Positions 17,431 through 26,605 of a DNA stretch of 64,000 nucleotides are shown here, one piece after another. How positions within the stretch are numbered: position 1 is the stretch's first letter; every line of letters starts with the position of its first letter. Position numbers and translations under genes: made by a program. Source of the DNA: Carbonatibacter sp965199245 (lineage in GTDB: Bacteria; Pseudomonadota; Alphaproteobacteria; Kiloniellales; Kiloniellaceae); contig CBDAQP010000001.1 of the NCBI GenBank assembly GCA_965199245.1, forward strand, positions 372,001 through 436,000, given 5' to 3'. The notes below the pieces were generated by a model. That model ran no database searches. It was not told the DNA's origin and saw only the letters and a list, made by a program, of their open reading frames with translations.

Positions 17431-18438
17431 TCAGAACTCGTCTTTTAAAATTTGTGCGATCTCGGTGATGCCAAACCGCACGGGATCGGTCGCTGGCAGG
17501 TCATGTTTTTCGGTCAGCTGATCCAGAAGCCGTTTGGCCTCTGCCTCACTCAGAGCCTGTGTGTTGACTGATAAGCCTACACAACGCACAGCCGGATTAG
17601 TTAAGCGCCCACATGACAGATTGAGGTCGATGACATCGCGGATTGTCGGCAAAGGGGTTTGGACTCCGCGCATTTTGGTGCGGGTGGGTTCGTGACAAAC
17701 GATTAGAGCATCAGGTTGTGACCCATGCAAAAGCCCCAAAGACACCCCGGCAAAGCTGGGGTGAAACAACGACCCCTGGCCCTCAATCACATCCCAGTGG
17801 TCGTCTTGTTCCGCCGCAGGGCTGATCCATTCTGCCGCGCCCGAAATAAAATCGGACACCACCGCATCAATCGACACCCCCCGCCCAGAAATAAAAACGC
17901 CCGTTTGACCCGTCGCGCGGAAATCCGCCGCGACTCCCAACCCGCGCAAAGCGCGCTCAAGAGCCAACGCCGTGTATTTTTTCCCGACGACACAGTCGGT
18001 TCCCACCGCCAAAACCCGTTTGCCCCGTCGTTTTTCGCCTTTTCCTGTTGACCACACCCGTTCAGAATGACGCACATTGTACAGTTGCGCCCCACTGCGG
18101 GCCGCCGCATCGCGAATGCGAGGGCTGTCTTCTAAACGCACATGAAGGCCAGAAGCCACATCAAGCCCCGCATCAAGAGCCGCAACAATCGTATCAACCC
18201 AATGCCCGGGCAGAACACCCCCCGCATTGACCACACCGATCACCATTGTTTTGCAACCTCTGGCAACCCCCTCATCAATGGACAGATTCTCGAGACCGCA
18301 ATCGGCCTGACACCCCGGGAGGCGGAATTGACCCACCGCCCATTCAGGTCGCCACTCAACAATTCCCGTTGCCGTTTTAGAAGCCAAGGCATCAGGCACA
18401 TCGCCCAAGAACAGCAGGTAGGGTGTTTTCAGCTCCAT
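17431..18438 (-). CDS. dgcN: DUF1611 protein, DgcN-like D-glutamate N-acetyltransferase
   Basis: A 335-residue DUF1611 protein with an N-terminal Rossmann-like part (YLLFLGDV, RLPGCQADCGLENL) and a P-loop-like NTPase part (AVGTDCVVGKKYTAL, about residues 142-156; DVIEGQGSLFHPSF). In marine Proteobacteria members named DgcN acetylate D-glutamate, and DgcA then racemises the product. AAGGAAAC precedes the start. It lies 23 nt after the transaminase gene and 3 nt before dgcA, so the three form one transcription unit. Function is inferred from family plus neighbours. Confidence 0.82.
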   Translation of the reverse strand: MELKTPYLLFLGDVPDALASKTATGIVEWRPEWAVGQFRLPGCQADCGLENLSIDEGVARGCKTMVIGVVNAGGVLPGHWVDTIVAALDAGLDVASGLHVRLEDSPRIRDAAARSGAQLYNVRHSERVWSTGKGEKRRGKRVLAVGTDCVVGKKYTALALERALRGLGVAADFRATGQTGVFISGRGVSIDAVVSDFISGAAEWISPAAEQDDHWDVIEGQGSLFHPSFAGVSLGLLHGSQPDALIVCHEPTRTKMRGVQTPLPTIRDVIDLNLSCGRLTNPAVRCVGLSVNTQALSEAEAKRLLDQLTEKHDLPATDPVRFGITEIAQILKDEF

Positions 18439-18461
18439 CAGTTTGTTTCCTTTTTAAAATT

Positions 18462-19349
18462 CTACGCAATTGAAGTGCCATGCGCTAACGACGCCAAGGC
18501 TTCTTCGAGGTAGAGAGTCCGCAAACGTCCCGCCACAGGCCCGGGTTTCCCCGTTCCGATCACCTGACCATCAATCTTGACCACTGGTAAAACAATTGTT
18601 GTCGCAGAGGTCACAAAGGCTTCGCGGGCCGCACGGGCCTGTGCAACGCTAAAGGGGCGTTCGTCCAGTGCCATATCGGCCTCTGCGGCGAGTCTGAGCA
18701 CAGCGCGACGGGTAATCCCATTTAAAATGGCGTGGCTCGCAGGACGGGTCATAATTACCCCCTGTGCCGTGACAATCCACGCATTATTCGAACTGCCCTC
18801 TGTCACCAGCCCGTCTTCAACCATCCAGGCATCATCTGCGCCCGCACGCATCGCGGCTTCTTTCGCCATGGCAGACGCCAGGAGGCCCACTGTTTTAATA
18901 TCTCGGCGTTTCCAGCGAATATCATCCAAAGTCACAACACAAAGACCACGCAACGCGTCAGGATGATCGCGCAGGGACTTTCGCATGACGAACAGAACAA
19001 AGGTCGGCTGCGGAGCGGCAGGATAGGCAAAATCACGCACCGCAGGGCCACGCGTGATCTGGATATAAACTCCCCCCTCTACCAGATTATTTTTTTCAAT
19101 CATCTGGTGATGAAGTTCCGCCAGTTTGGCATCCGACAGCGAAAAATCAAGGGCAAGTTCCCGCAATGACCGCCGAAGCCGGGCCAAATGCCCCGCAAAA
19201 TCAACCAACCTCCCGTCTAAAACCGAGGTCACTTCATAAACACCATCGGCAAACAAAAACCCGCGATCAAAAACAGAAACCTGTGCATGACTTTCAGGCA
19301 CAAATTGACCATTGACACAAACGATATTTTCCACGTCATCCCCGATCAC
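18462..19349 (-). CDS. dat: D-amino-acid transaminase (class IV, PLP)
   Basis: Fold-type IV aminotransferase of 295 residues. VFDRGFLFADGVYEVTSV near residue 26 is the D-alanine transaminase signature; the Schiff-base lysine is Lys152 in DIKTVGLLASAMAK; EGSSNNAW and NGITRRAVL bind the cofactor. Reaction in the family: D-alanine + 2-oxoglutarate to pyruvate + D-glutamate, reversible. It is the first gene of a run with dgcN and dgcA and follows lepA by 43 nt. The context makes D-glutamate exchange the likely role, though branched-chain activity cannot be ruled out from sequence. Confidence 0.88.
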   Translation of the reverse strand: MIGDDVENIVCVNGQFVPESHAQVSVFDRGFLFADGVYEVTSVLDGRLVDFAGHLARLRRSLRELALDFSLSDAKLAELHHQMIEKNNLVEGGVYIQITRGPAVRDFAYPAAPQPTFVLFVMRKSLRDHPDALRGLCVVTLDDIRWKRRDIKTVGLLASAMAKEAAMRAGADDAWMVEDGLVTEGSSNNAWIVTAQGVIMTRPASHAILNGITRRAVLRLAAEADMALDERPFSVAQARAAREAFVTSATTIVLPVVKIDGQVIGTGKPGPVAGRLRTLYLEEALASLAHGTSIA

Positions 19350-19392
19350 TTCGACTCCTTATCATCACGCGCCCCCGGTCACCGTCACGCAG

Positions 19393-21204
19393 TTAATCGT
19401 CACCCATTTTCAGCGCGGCCAAGAATGCCGACTGGGGAATTTCAACAGAGCCGATATTACGCATTTTTTTCTTACCTGCTTTTTGCTTTTCCAACAACTT
19501 ACGCTTGCGCGATATATCACCGCCATAACATTTTGCCGTGACGTCCTTACGCAAGGCAGAAATCGTTTCCCGTGCAATGATCTTGCCCCCGATAGCCGCC
19601 TGAATCGCAATGCGGAAAAGCTGACGCGGGATCAACTGTTTCAGGCGTTCACACAACATGCGCCCGCGCGGTTCTGCCTGGCTACGGTGGACAATGATCG
19701 CCAGAGAGTCAACGGACTCGCCATTGACCAGAATCGCCACCTTGACCAGCTCGCTTTGCTCGTAGCCATCAAGACTATAATCAAAAGACGCATAACCACG
19801 CGTGACGGATTTGAGACGATCATAAAAATCAAAAACAACCTCATTAAGGGGGAGTCGATAGACCAGCATGGCCCGATTGCCGACGTAGGTCAGTTCTTTT
19901 TGAAGGCCGCGCCGATCTTCACACAGCTTGAGCACAGGGCCAATATATTCATCCGGAACCAAAATGCTGGCCTGAATCCACGGTTCTTCAATCGACTCAA
20001 TTCGGGTCACATCGGGAAAATCCGCCGGGTTGTGCAACGACAGCAACGACCCGTCACTCATCTGAACCCGGTAGACAACAGAGGGAGCAGTTGTAATCAG
20101 GTCAAGATTAAACTCACGCGCCAGACGTTCCTGAACAATTTCAAGGTGCAACAACCCCAAAAAGCCACAACGATAGCCAAAACCCAACGCGGCGGAACTT
20201 TCTGCTTCGTAGTGGAAGGACGAATCATTTAACTCCAGCTTGGCAAGGGCATCACGTAACAGCTCGTAATCATTGGCATCAATGGGAAAAAGACCGCAAA
20301 AAACAACAGGCACAGAGGGCTTAAAGCCGGGCAAGGGATCAAGGACAGGCTTGCGATCATCAGTAATAGTATCCCCCACACGGGTATCAGAGACCGTTTT
20401 AATCCCCGCATTGATAAAACCAATCTCTCCAGCCCTCAATTGGGTCTTTTTGGTCATTTTTGGCGAAAAAATACCGACAGAATCAACTAAATAGCTGGCC
20501 CCGGTGCCTAGCATCCGAATTTTCATCCCGGCCTTGAGCGTCCCGTTGACGACACGCACAAGGGTAATGACACCCAAATAGCTATCATACCAGCTATCGA
20601 CCAACAGCACCTGCAATCCGGCATCGGGATCACCACCCGGGGCGGGAAGTCGGGCCACAATGGCTTCGAGAACATCCTCAACCCCCTCCCCTGTCTTGCC
20701 TGACACCGACAAAGCCTCACCGGCATCAATCCCGATCACGTCTTCGATCTGTTCCTTGACCCGTTCTGGTTCAGAGGCTGGCAAGTCAATCTTGCCCAAA
20801 ACAGGCACAATCTCATGATCGTTTTCAAGGGCCAAATAAACATTCGCCAAGGTCTGTGCTTCCACCCCTTGAGAGGAATCAACCAACAACAAAGACCCCT
20901 CACAGGCCGCCAATGACCGGCTGACCTCATAGGTAAAATCAACATGCCCCGGGGTATCAATCAGATTCAACTGATAGCTGTCACCATTGCGCGCGGTGTA
21001 ATTCAGACAGACGGTCTGTGCCTTGACCGTAATACCACGCTCGCGCTCAATATCCATTGAATCGAGAATCTGGTCTTTCATCTCGCGCGCTGACACCGCA
21101 TCGCAATGCTGAATCAGGCGATCTGCCAGCGTCGATTTACCATGATCAATATGGGCAACGATAGAAAAATTACGGATATTGTCCTGTTTGGTCACGACAC
21201 GCAC
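19393..21204 (-). CDS. lepA: Elongation factor 4 (LepA)
   Basis: Ribosome-associated translational GTPase of 603 residues. GTPase motifs: AHIDHGKSTLADR, DTPGHVDF, and NKID-type replaced by GKIDLPA. The LepA-specific C-terminal domain is complete (KKKMRNIGSVEIPQSAFLAALKMG). It may head the transcript containing dat-dgcN-dgcA. The divergent neighbour is a chemoreceptor gene 233 nt away. Confidence 0.98.
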   Translation of the reverse strand: MRVVTKQDNIRNFSIVAHIDHGKSTLADRLIQHCDAVSAREMKDQILDSMDIERERGITVKAQTVCLNYTARNGDSYQLNLIDTPGHVDFTYEVSRSLAACEGSLLLVDSSQGVEAQTLANVYLALENDHEIVPVLGKIDLPASEPERVKEQIEDVIGIDAGEALSVSGKTGEGVEDVLEAIVARLPAPGGDPDAGLQVLLVDSWYDSYLGVITLVRVVNGTLKAGMKIRMLGTGASYLVDSVGIFSPKMTKKTQLRAGEIGFINAGIKTVSDTRVGDTITDDRKPVLDPLPGFKPSVPVVFCGLFPIDANDYELLRDALAKLELNDSSFHYEAESSAALGFGYRCGFLGLLHLEIVQERLAREFNLDLITTAPSVVYRVQMSDGSLLSLHNPADFPDVTRIESIEEPWIQASILVPDEYIGPVLKLCEDRRGLQKELTYVGNRAMLVYRLPLNEVVFDFYDRLKSVTRGYASFDYSLDGYEQSELVKVAILVNGESVDSLAIIVHRSQAEPRGRMLCERLKQLIPRQLFRIAIQAAIGGKIIARETISALRKDVTAKCYGGDISRKRKLLEKQKAGKKKMRNIGSVEIPQSAFLAALKMGDD

Positions 21205-21437
21205 CTATTATTACGGTTGTTTCGCCGGACTCTATGACGGAACCCAGGCTTTGGCAACGTCACGTTTCATTGCAACGCAAAGAGAAATTCACGTCCACAT
21301 TTTTTCAACTCATCAATTTTATCATGTTGGCTGGTCTGATAGAAATTACGGTAAAAAATGTAAGGCGTGAAAGATTTTAAAATGCGTCCCGCTACTCGGA
21401 TGTCCCCGAGATAACGTGGAGACGATAGGGTCAGAAA

Positions 21438-22757
21438 ATGAAAATCTTGAACTTTCAAATCAGTTTCCTAGGATGGTTATTTTCTCTGTGCATGTTTGCA
21501 ACTGTCGCCATCATTGGCGTTGTGTCATGGGAAATTATTATCAGTAAAAATGACATAAAGACAATGGTTGAAAGCCAAAGTATTGACCTTGATCTTCTCC
21601 GTGATGATATCCGAATCCTAACGATTTTTGTCCAATACGGACTGGGTGCAGTCATCGCAATTGTGACCTGCATGGCTGGACTGAATGTTTGTTGGACACG
21701 CTACCACCTCATTAAACCGCTCAATGAAATGACCGCCTGTATGGCACACCTCACAAACGGTCAGCTTGATGTCACAATTCCGTGTACAGATTTTAAAAAC
21801 GAAATTGGCGACGTATCACACGCCGTTGCGGTTTTCCGTGAAAACGCCGTTCGGATACGCACACTTGAAAAAAACCAGAAAGAAAACACAGCTCGCGAAG
21901 AACAAGAACGTCAGACCCGCAATAAAAGCCTGACAAATGCTTTTGAAAATTCGTTCAGTGCGATTGTCGAAAGTGTTTCTGTGTCATCCACCCAGTTAAA
22001 TTCTTCGTCTCGGAGCCTCTCCGCGACAGCAAAAAGCGGCGCGGATCAAGCCAGAAGTGTGGCACATGAGGCACAAAACGCAGCAAAAAATGTGCAGACC
22101 ATCGCGGCGGCAACACAGGAATTGAGCGCAATGGAGCAAGAAATCACGCGCCAGATTGACCGTGCATCTTCTGTGACAACACAGGCTGTGGAGCAGGCGG
22201 ACGGGACACGGGACACCATCAAAAATCTGACCGAAGCTGTTGGAAAAATTGGTGAAGTCATTGACCTGATTACCGATATTGCAGAACAAACGAATCTTCT
22301 CGCACTGAACGCAACAATCGAAGCTGCGCGGGCTGGTGAAGCCGGAAAGGGATTTGCCGTCGTCGCCAGCGAGGTCAAATCACTCGCCAATCAAACGTCA
22401 AGCGCGACAAATGATATTCGCCACCATATCGAAAAAATCCAGGGTGCAACAGAAGACTCTGCCAAAGCCCTGCACAGCATCGCTGGAACAATTTCGGAAA
22501 TTAGCGATATTTCAGGGACAATCAACAGTTCAGTCGAAGAGCAATCAAAAGCAACCCGAGAAATTGCAGAAAGTGTTGAGCAGGCCGCAAACGGAACATC
22601 AGAGGTCTCTACAAATATTGCCGCACTCAGCAAGGGCGTTGACAGCACAGGCAAGGAATCCGAAATGATTTTTTCTGCCACAAACGACCTGTTGCAAAAA
22701 TCGGAGCAACTCAAAAATTCCGTGTCCTGCTTTCTAACGCAAATCAATGCAAGATAA
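21438..22757 (+). CDS. Methyl-accepting chemotaxis protein
   Basis: Chemoreceptor of 439 residues with two membrane helices (about 9-30 and 55-77) and only about 25 residues of periplasm between them, so it has almost no external sensor domain. HAMP follows (about 80-130; PLNEMTACMAHLTNG, GDVSHAVAVFREN). The signalling domain has the hairpin tip EQTNLLALNATIEAARAGE and ends at a Q-rich helix. It probably senses through the membrane or a partner. No che genes lie nearby. It is convergent with an unrecognised helical-protein gene. Confidence 0.93.
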   Translation: MKILNFQISFLGWLFSLCMFATVAIIGVVSWEIIISKNDIKTMVESQSIDLDLLRDDIRILTIFVQYGLGAVIAIVTCMAGLNVCWTRYHLIKPLNEMTACMAHLTNGQLDVTIPCTDFKNEIGDVSHAVAVFRENAVRIRTLEKNQKENTAREEQERQTRNKSLTNAFENSFSAIVESVSVSSTQLNSSSRSLSATAKSGADQARSVAHEAQNAAKNVQTIAAATQELSAMEQEITRQIDRASSVTTQAVEQADGTRDTIKNLTEAVGKIGEVIDLITDIAEQTNLLALNATIEAARAGEAGKGFAVVASEVKSLANQTSSATNDIRHHIEKIQGATEDSAKALHSIAGTISEISDISGTINSSVEEQSKATREIAESVEQAANGTSEVSTNIAALSKGVDSTGKESEMIFSATNDLLQKSEQLKNSVSCFLTQINAR

Positions 22758-22776
22758 GGAGGAAAATCTGCCCCCG

Positions 22777-23595
22777 TCACACACTGACTCGCAGACTTTC
22801 ATGACTCGCTTGTTCCGGTGCTTTTTCGGATGCCTGTGCGGGTGCAGGCTTGTTTGATTCGGATAGACGTTTGAACGCGGTGTCAAAGACTGTGCGCAGT
22901 TGGTCAAAAATGCCCTCTGCCCGATCAAGCTGACGCGATGTGGGAGGGGATGGGATCATAATCCCCTGAATCCCATCGATTTTCCGCTCAATTTCGGTCA
23001 CCTGATCGCGGTGTTCATCGGCAACGGCAAATGGGATAGAGCCGATTCCGTGTAAAGATTCAATCTGTCCTAAAAGTTGCGCCAAACGCCCCTCCTCCGT
23101 CCGGGTCAGCAAACGGTCGGGATCAGCCAACAGATGATCCACCTCACGTTCAAGCTGCTCAACCTGAACCGCGCGATCCCCGCTCACAGGTTCGGATATC
23201 AATCCTCTGATCTGGTTAATCGATGCCGTCAGTCGATTGATCCGCAGGCTTTCATCCGCGTCCAGAACCCTGCGATGACGCGCCCCAAAAATATCGTCCA
23301 ATTCACGGTACAATCCTTCAGCCTTGTGCCGTTCCTGTGGGGAGAGCTTGTCCAGTGACAGGTCTTCTATACACTGTACCCGTCCCTCCAAACGGGCAAG
23401 AAATTCCTTCGCATGGCCCGATAGTTCAATCACCGCCGCTTTGCCGAATGGCGTTTCCGCTTCCTTCGTGCGCGGGGATTTGGCCCGTAAATCACTTTGT
23501 GGCGCAAGCTCTGTCAGGCTTTGCGGCTTACCATAACCCCACTCAAGAATACCCGCATCACGGACGGAAGACATCTGAACACCATCAATAGCCAT
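22777..23595 (-). CDS. Helical protein of unknown function
   Basis: A 272-residue soluble protein that I do not recognise. It has no signal peptide or membrane segment. The middle is almost wholly helical, with three related stretches of the form L(S/T)..E..R...L...I: LSPQERHKAEGLYRELDDIF, LLTRTEEGRLAQLLGQIESL and SRQLDRAEGIFDQLRTVF. An N-terminal segment reads AAVIELSGHAKEFLARLEG. The tail is Ala/Glu/Pro-rich. The start at 23595 is chosen because AAGGAG lies 8 nt before it; a Met three codons upstream overlaps that site. It may be linked with motility because a chemoreceptor gene is convergent with it, but that is weak evidence. Confidence 0.75.
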   Translation of the reverse strand: MAIDGVQMSSVRDAGILEWGYGKPQSLTELAPQSDLRAKSPRTKEAETPFGKAAVIELSGHAKEFLARLEGRVQCIEDLSLDKLSPQERHKAEGLYRELDDIFGARHRRVLDADESLRINRLTASINQIRGLISEPVSGDRAVQVEQLEREVDHLLADPDRLLTRTEEGRLAQLLGQIESLHGIGSIPFAVADEHRDQVTEIERKIDGIQGIMIPSPPTSRQLDRAEGIFDQLRTVFDTAFKRLSESNKPAPAQASEKAPEQASHESLRVSV

Positions 23596-23724
23596 GGGGG
23601 ACACTCCTTAAAATTCTTGCTCTTGTAAATTCGAGCAAAAATCAGGCCAAAATCACAAATCCCTCAACACGCTATCTCTGTCTTGTCAGCTGATACCATT
23701 TCCGGAAAGTCAGCACCCATGGGT

Positions 23725-24681
23725 CTATTTTCTGTATCCAATAGACATGATTTTCCATAGTCTTTCGGTGAGGTTGTTCCATGCGTCACAGGAGAGGGAA
23801 CCCATCTGAGATTGGACTATTCTGTTTGACAGCCAATTCTGTCGCAGATATTGCCAGAGGTTTTCGACCGGGGCCGGGCTGCGTGGCGGCAGAGGCAAGA
23901 GGGTGATATTGTCGGGACTATCCAGATTGGTTGTGGTGTGCCCTCCGGCCTGATCCGGAATGATGAGGGCATGGGCACCGGGTTCGACCTGTGATGATCT
24001 GTCCTCCGGATGCCCTTGCATCCCGCAGGTATCACACTGCGGCAGGACAAGAGCGGCCCCCCCGGGCCGGGCAGATCGCCCCGAATATCCAGACAGGTTT
24101 GGTTCCTTTATTCTTTGGAGCGACCGGGCGGGTTGCCTAGTGCCGCGTGATCTGTGTTTTTTGACCAACCCGCGCGTCGTCCTGGAACCGGATTTCAAGG
24201 GGGACAGTTCGCCCTGTTTTTTCCCGGATACGGTCTCTTTCAACGGGGAAGTTTTTTTAAATGCGCTCAGGGCATCCCCGTTTTGTCCATGATGCACGGG
24301 CCGTCAATGTCCTGTCTCCGTGTTTGCGCAAGGTGGTGCTCAGGCAACTTTCGCTGAGGCGATCGTCCTCCCATAACCACTGCGCCAGATCCAGAAGTCG
24401 CCAGCACACCATCGATGGCAGGCAATGCCCCTGTTTCAACGCGGGCAATCAAGGCAGTAAGCCGGACCTCATTCAACCTGGCCGGTCGCCCGCTTCCCGA
24501 ACGCTGCAAAAGCCCGTCTGAACCTTCTGCATTGAAACGCAACACCCAATCACGAACAATTTGACGACCAACGCCGCGCGGCTTCACTGCGACTGCCGCT
24601 ATCAGAGATGACCGCAAGGGCAAGCAAGCGGCGCGTCCGGTTCGAATCTGTTGAGAAGGCGGCGAAGACTGGATGCGTCAT
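23725..24681 (-). pseudogene. Decayed IS630-family transposase
   Basis: Pieces of an IS630 transposase lie in successive frames on the minus strand: RRLLALAVISDSGSRSEAAR (24624-24660 region), then VGRQIVRDWVLRFNAEGSDG, then DLAQWLWEDDRLS in another frame, and finally the catalytic C-terminal part with ITLLPLPPRSPAPVENLWQY and LTERLWKIMSIG. At least three frameshifts separate them, and a TAG stands where a Trp codon is usual near the end (23725-23727). No intact frame or clear terminal inverted repeats were found, so the element is inactive. Confidence 0.85.
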
Positions 24682-25021
24682 AATCCTGACGCAGGGGAAG
24701 GGGCTGACTCAGGACAAATCTCCAAAACTCTGTCCGTCCTTGAATCACAGAACCTGCTCACGCCCCAGATCCAGCAAGTCTTTACTTTATGCAGTTGGTA
24801 TGAGCACCTCTAAAAATCTCGATCCCCGTCGTCTTGTGCGTTGGTGGCGGGTGGTCGAACAGCAAACTGTTTTCTGCCAACCAACTTCGGCTTGAGGTTT
24901 TTAGAGCTACTCAGTTGCACAAAAAGGGCCTTTCCTTTAGCATCCCAGACCAGATACTTTCGACCGCTCTGTTGCCCGGTTTAAAAAATGATCCGGTTCT
25001 CGAAATGAAAGGAAACTCGTC
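24682..25021. other. Gap between the transposase remnant and fbaA
   Basis: The first 120 nt show nothing recognisable. Then comes structured repeat copy 1. The last 107 nt are the fbaA leader, with AAAGGA 8 nt before the start. The frames on the plus strand here resemble no family. Confidence 0.6.
24802..24914 (+). repeat. Structured interspersed repeat, copy 1
   Basis: The ends form an imperfect 19-bp inverted repeat; its core is a 13-bp stem, 24808-24820 with 24894-24906, with one T-G wobble. Inside, AACAG/CTGTT and GTTGGTGGC/GCCAACCAAC can pair as nested hairpins. About 50 nt at the right end match the copy at 43956-44052 at roughly 85% identity. It lies on the same strand as fbaA, ending 107 nt before that start. 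Cis-regulatory RNA and small mobile element are both possible. Confidence 0.6.
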
Positions 25022-26095
25022 ATGACCCTGAGAATGAAGCCAGGTGTTGTCACCGGAACGGCCTATCTTGATCTGGTTGCCAACTGCAAGGAAAGCGGAT
25101 TTGCCTTGCCAGCGGTCAATGTCGTCGGGACGCATTCTGTCAATGCCGTTTTAGAAGCCGCCGCAACAACCCGGTCTGATATTATTATTCAGCTGTCCAA
25201 TGGCGGCGCACAGTTTTTTGCAGGGCAGGGTTACCCGGATGCCACAGATGCAAAGGTTTTGGGGGCTGTCTGCGCCGCCCATCACGTTCATCAGCTCGCA
25301 AAGGGTTACGGTGTCTGTGTTATCCTGCACACCGATCATGCCAACCGTAAACTGCTCCCGTGGGTTGAGCGATTGATTGACCACAGCGAAGCGCATTTTA
25401 AAACAACGGGTGCGCCGCTTTATTCGTCTCATATGATTGACCTCTCCGAGGAACCCGTTGCCGACAATCTCCACGAATGCGCCCGCATTTTGGATCGCGT
25501 GGCCCGTATTGATATGAGCATTGAAATTGAATTGGGCGTGACTGGCGGTGAAGAAGACGGCGTCGGACATGATCTGGACGACACAGCAGACAATTCATTT
25601 CTCTATACGCAACCCACCGATGTCTTGCAGGCCTATGACAGCCTCAAATCTCTCGGACATTTTTCGGTTGCAGCTTCTTTTGGCAATGTGCATGGCGTTT
25701 ACAAACCGGGCAATGTCAAACTGCGCCCGGATATCCTCAAGGACTCACAGGATTTGGTGCGCCGCACCTACGGGGGCGGCAAAAATCCGCTTGATCTGGT
25801 CTTCCACGGGGGGTCAGGCTCTGATCTGCGCGACATTCGGGCCGCGATTGACTACGGTATCTTTAAAATGAATGTCGACACCGATACCCAGTTTGCCTTT
25901 GCCCAACCGATTGGTGACTATGTGATGCAAAATTCGACCGCTTTCCAACACCAAATCGACCCCGATACAGGCGCACCACAAAAAAAAATCTATGACCCGC
26001 GCAAGTTTCTGCGCACTGGCGAGAAAGGCATGGTCGCCCGCGTCGCACAAGCCCTCACCGACCTCGGCGCAAAGGGAAAAACAGTGGCGCGCTAA
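25022..26095 (+). CDS. fbaA: Class II fructose-bisphosphate aldolase
   Basis: Zinc-dependent cleavage and formation of fructose 1,6-bisphosphate. The 357-residue length and the motifs ALPAVNVVGTHSVNAVLEAA, HTDHANRK (zinc His), EIELGVTGGEEDGV and LVFHGGSGS, NVDTDTQ match the Escherichia coli FbaA type (class IIA). AAAGGA precedes the ATG. It stands alone between a decayed insertion sequence and a long intergenic region. Confidence 0.96.
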   Translation: MTLRMKPGVVTGTAYLDLVANCKESGFALPAVNVVGTHSVNAVLEAAATTRSDIIIQLSNGGAQFFAGQGYPDATDAKVLGAVCAAHHVHQLAKGYGVCVILHTDHANRKLLPWVERLIDHSEAHFKTTGAPLYSSHMIDLSEEPVADNLHECARILDRVARIDMSIEIELGVTGGEEDGVGHDLDDTADNSFLYTQPTDVLQAYDSLKSLGHFSVAASFGNVHGVYKPGNVKLRPDILKDSQDLVRRTYGGGKNPLDLVFHGGSGSDLRDIRAAIDYGIFKMNVDTDTQFAFAQPIGDYVMQNSTAFQHQIDPDTGAPQKKIYDPRKFLRTGEKGMVARVAQALTDLGAKGKTVAR

Positions 26096-26203
26096 ACCTG
26101 TATCAGGTGAGTCAACGTCAGAAAAAGGTCTCCTCACGTTCGATTTCAGGGACGAATTGACCACACCATGTCAGGCAATACCTGGCATTCTTGCGGATGT
26201 TGT

Positions 26204-26515
26204 TCACAAAAGCTGTACGGAAACAAGCCAAACAGAATCATCCGGTTCAGCGCACACTCGGACAGGTGAAGCCAGAAGATTCGCTTTCTGGCAACCGTTC
26301 TTGCGAAACCGCATAGAATGCTCCATTAGACGACCCGCCGAGTAACTTTCGCGCCACATCGTCGCGAATTTTCCAGTATGCCATATATTAAAAAAGACCT
26401 GCACTGCCCCAGTGCTCAACCGCTCACGCCCTGCAAGATCAGAAAGATCAATGACCGGAGCGACCTGATAACACGTCGCAGGATAAGTACGAGAAAGAGC
26501 CAAACAACTCTCCAT
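26204..26515 (-). CDS. Possible small protein, unknown
   Basis: A 103-residue frame with no family resemblance and no membrane segment. It has mixed codon use and starts 5 nt after a 35-bp palindrome that could be its operator, but there is no clear ribosome-binding site. The region 26096-26605 otherwise holds no gene. It may be non-coding or a remnant. Confidence 0.25.
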   Translation of the reverse strand: MESCLALSRTYPATCYQVAPVIDLSDLAGRERLSTGAVQVFFNIWHTGKFATMWRESYSAGRLMEHSMRFRKNGCQKANLLASPVRVCAEPDDSVWLVSVQLL

Positions 26516-26520
26516 TTTTA

Positions 26521-26555
26521 GATTAAATATATTTCCAGCTATGGAATATTTAATC
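26521..26555. promoter_or_regulatory. 35-bp A/T-rich palindrome
   Basis: Arms GATTAAATAT and ATATTTAATC match perfectly over 10 bp, and TTCC/GGAA lie inside, giving an almost symmetric 35-bp sequence. No T-run or G/C core makes it a terminator. It sits in the 510-nt gap between fbaA and the epimerase gene and may be a regulator-binding site. Confidence 0.45.
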
Positions 26556-26605
26556 CATTTTCGGAAGAGACATATTTTTATTTCTAAAACAAAAACGACG
26601 CGAAC

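Noticed and set aside
21385..21425. Hairpin CTCGG/CCGAG before the chemoreceptor gene, considered as a riboswitch
   Set aside because: The pairing is only 5 bp and the conserved parts of cyclic-di-GMP riboswitches are absent.
24608..24895. A 95-residue plus-strand frame after the transposase remnant
   Set aside because: It lies opposite the transposase N-terminus and across the structured repeat, with no site or family match.
24802..24914. Reading the repeat as one end of the IS630 element
   Set aside because: The second copy at 43956 has no transposase near it, and the transposase remnant has no matching repeat on its other side.
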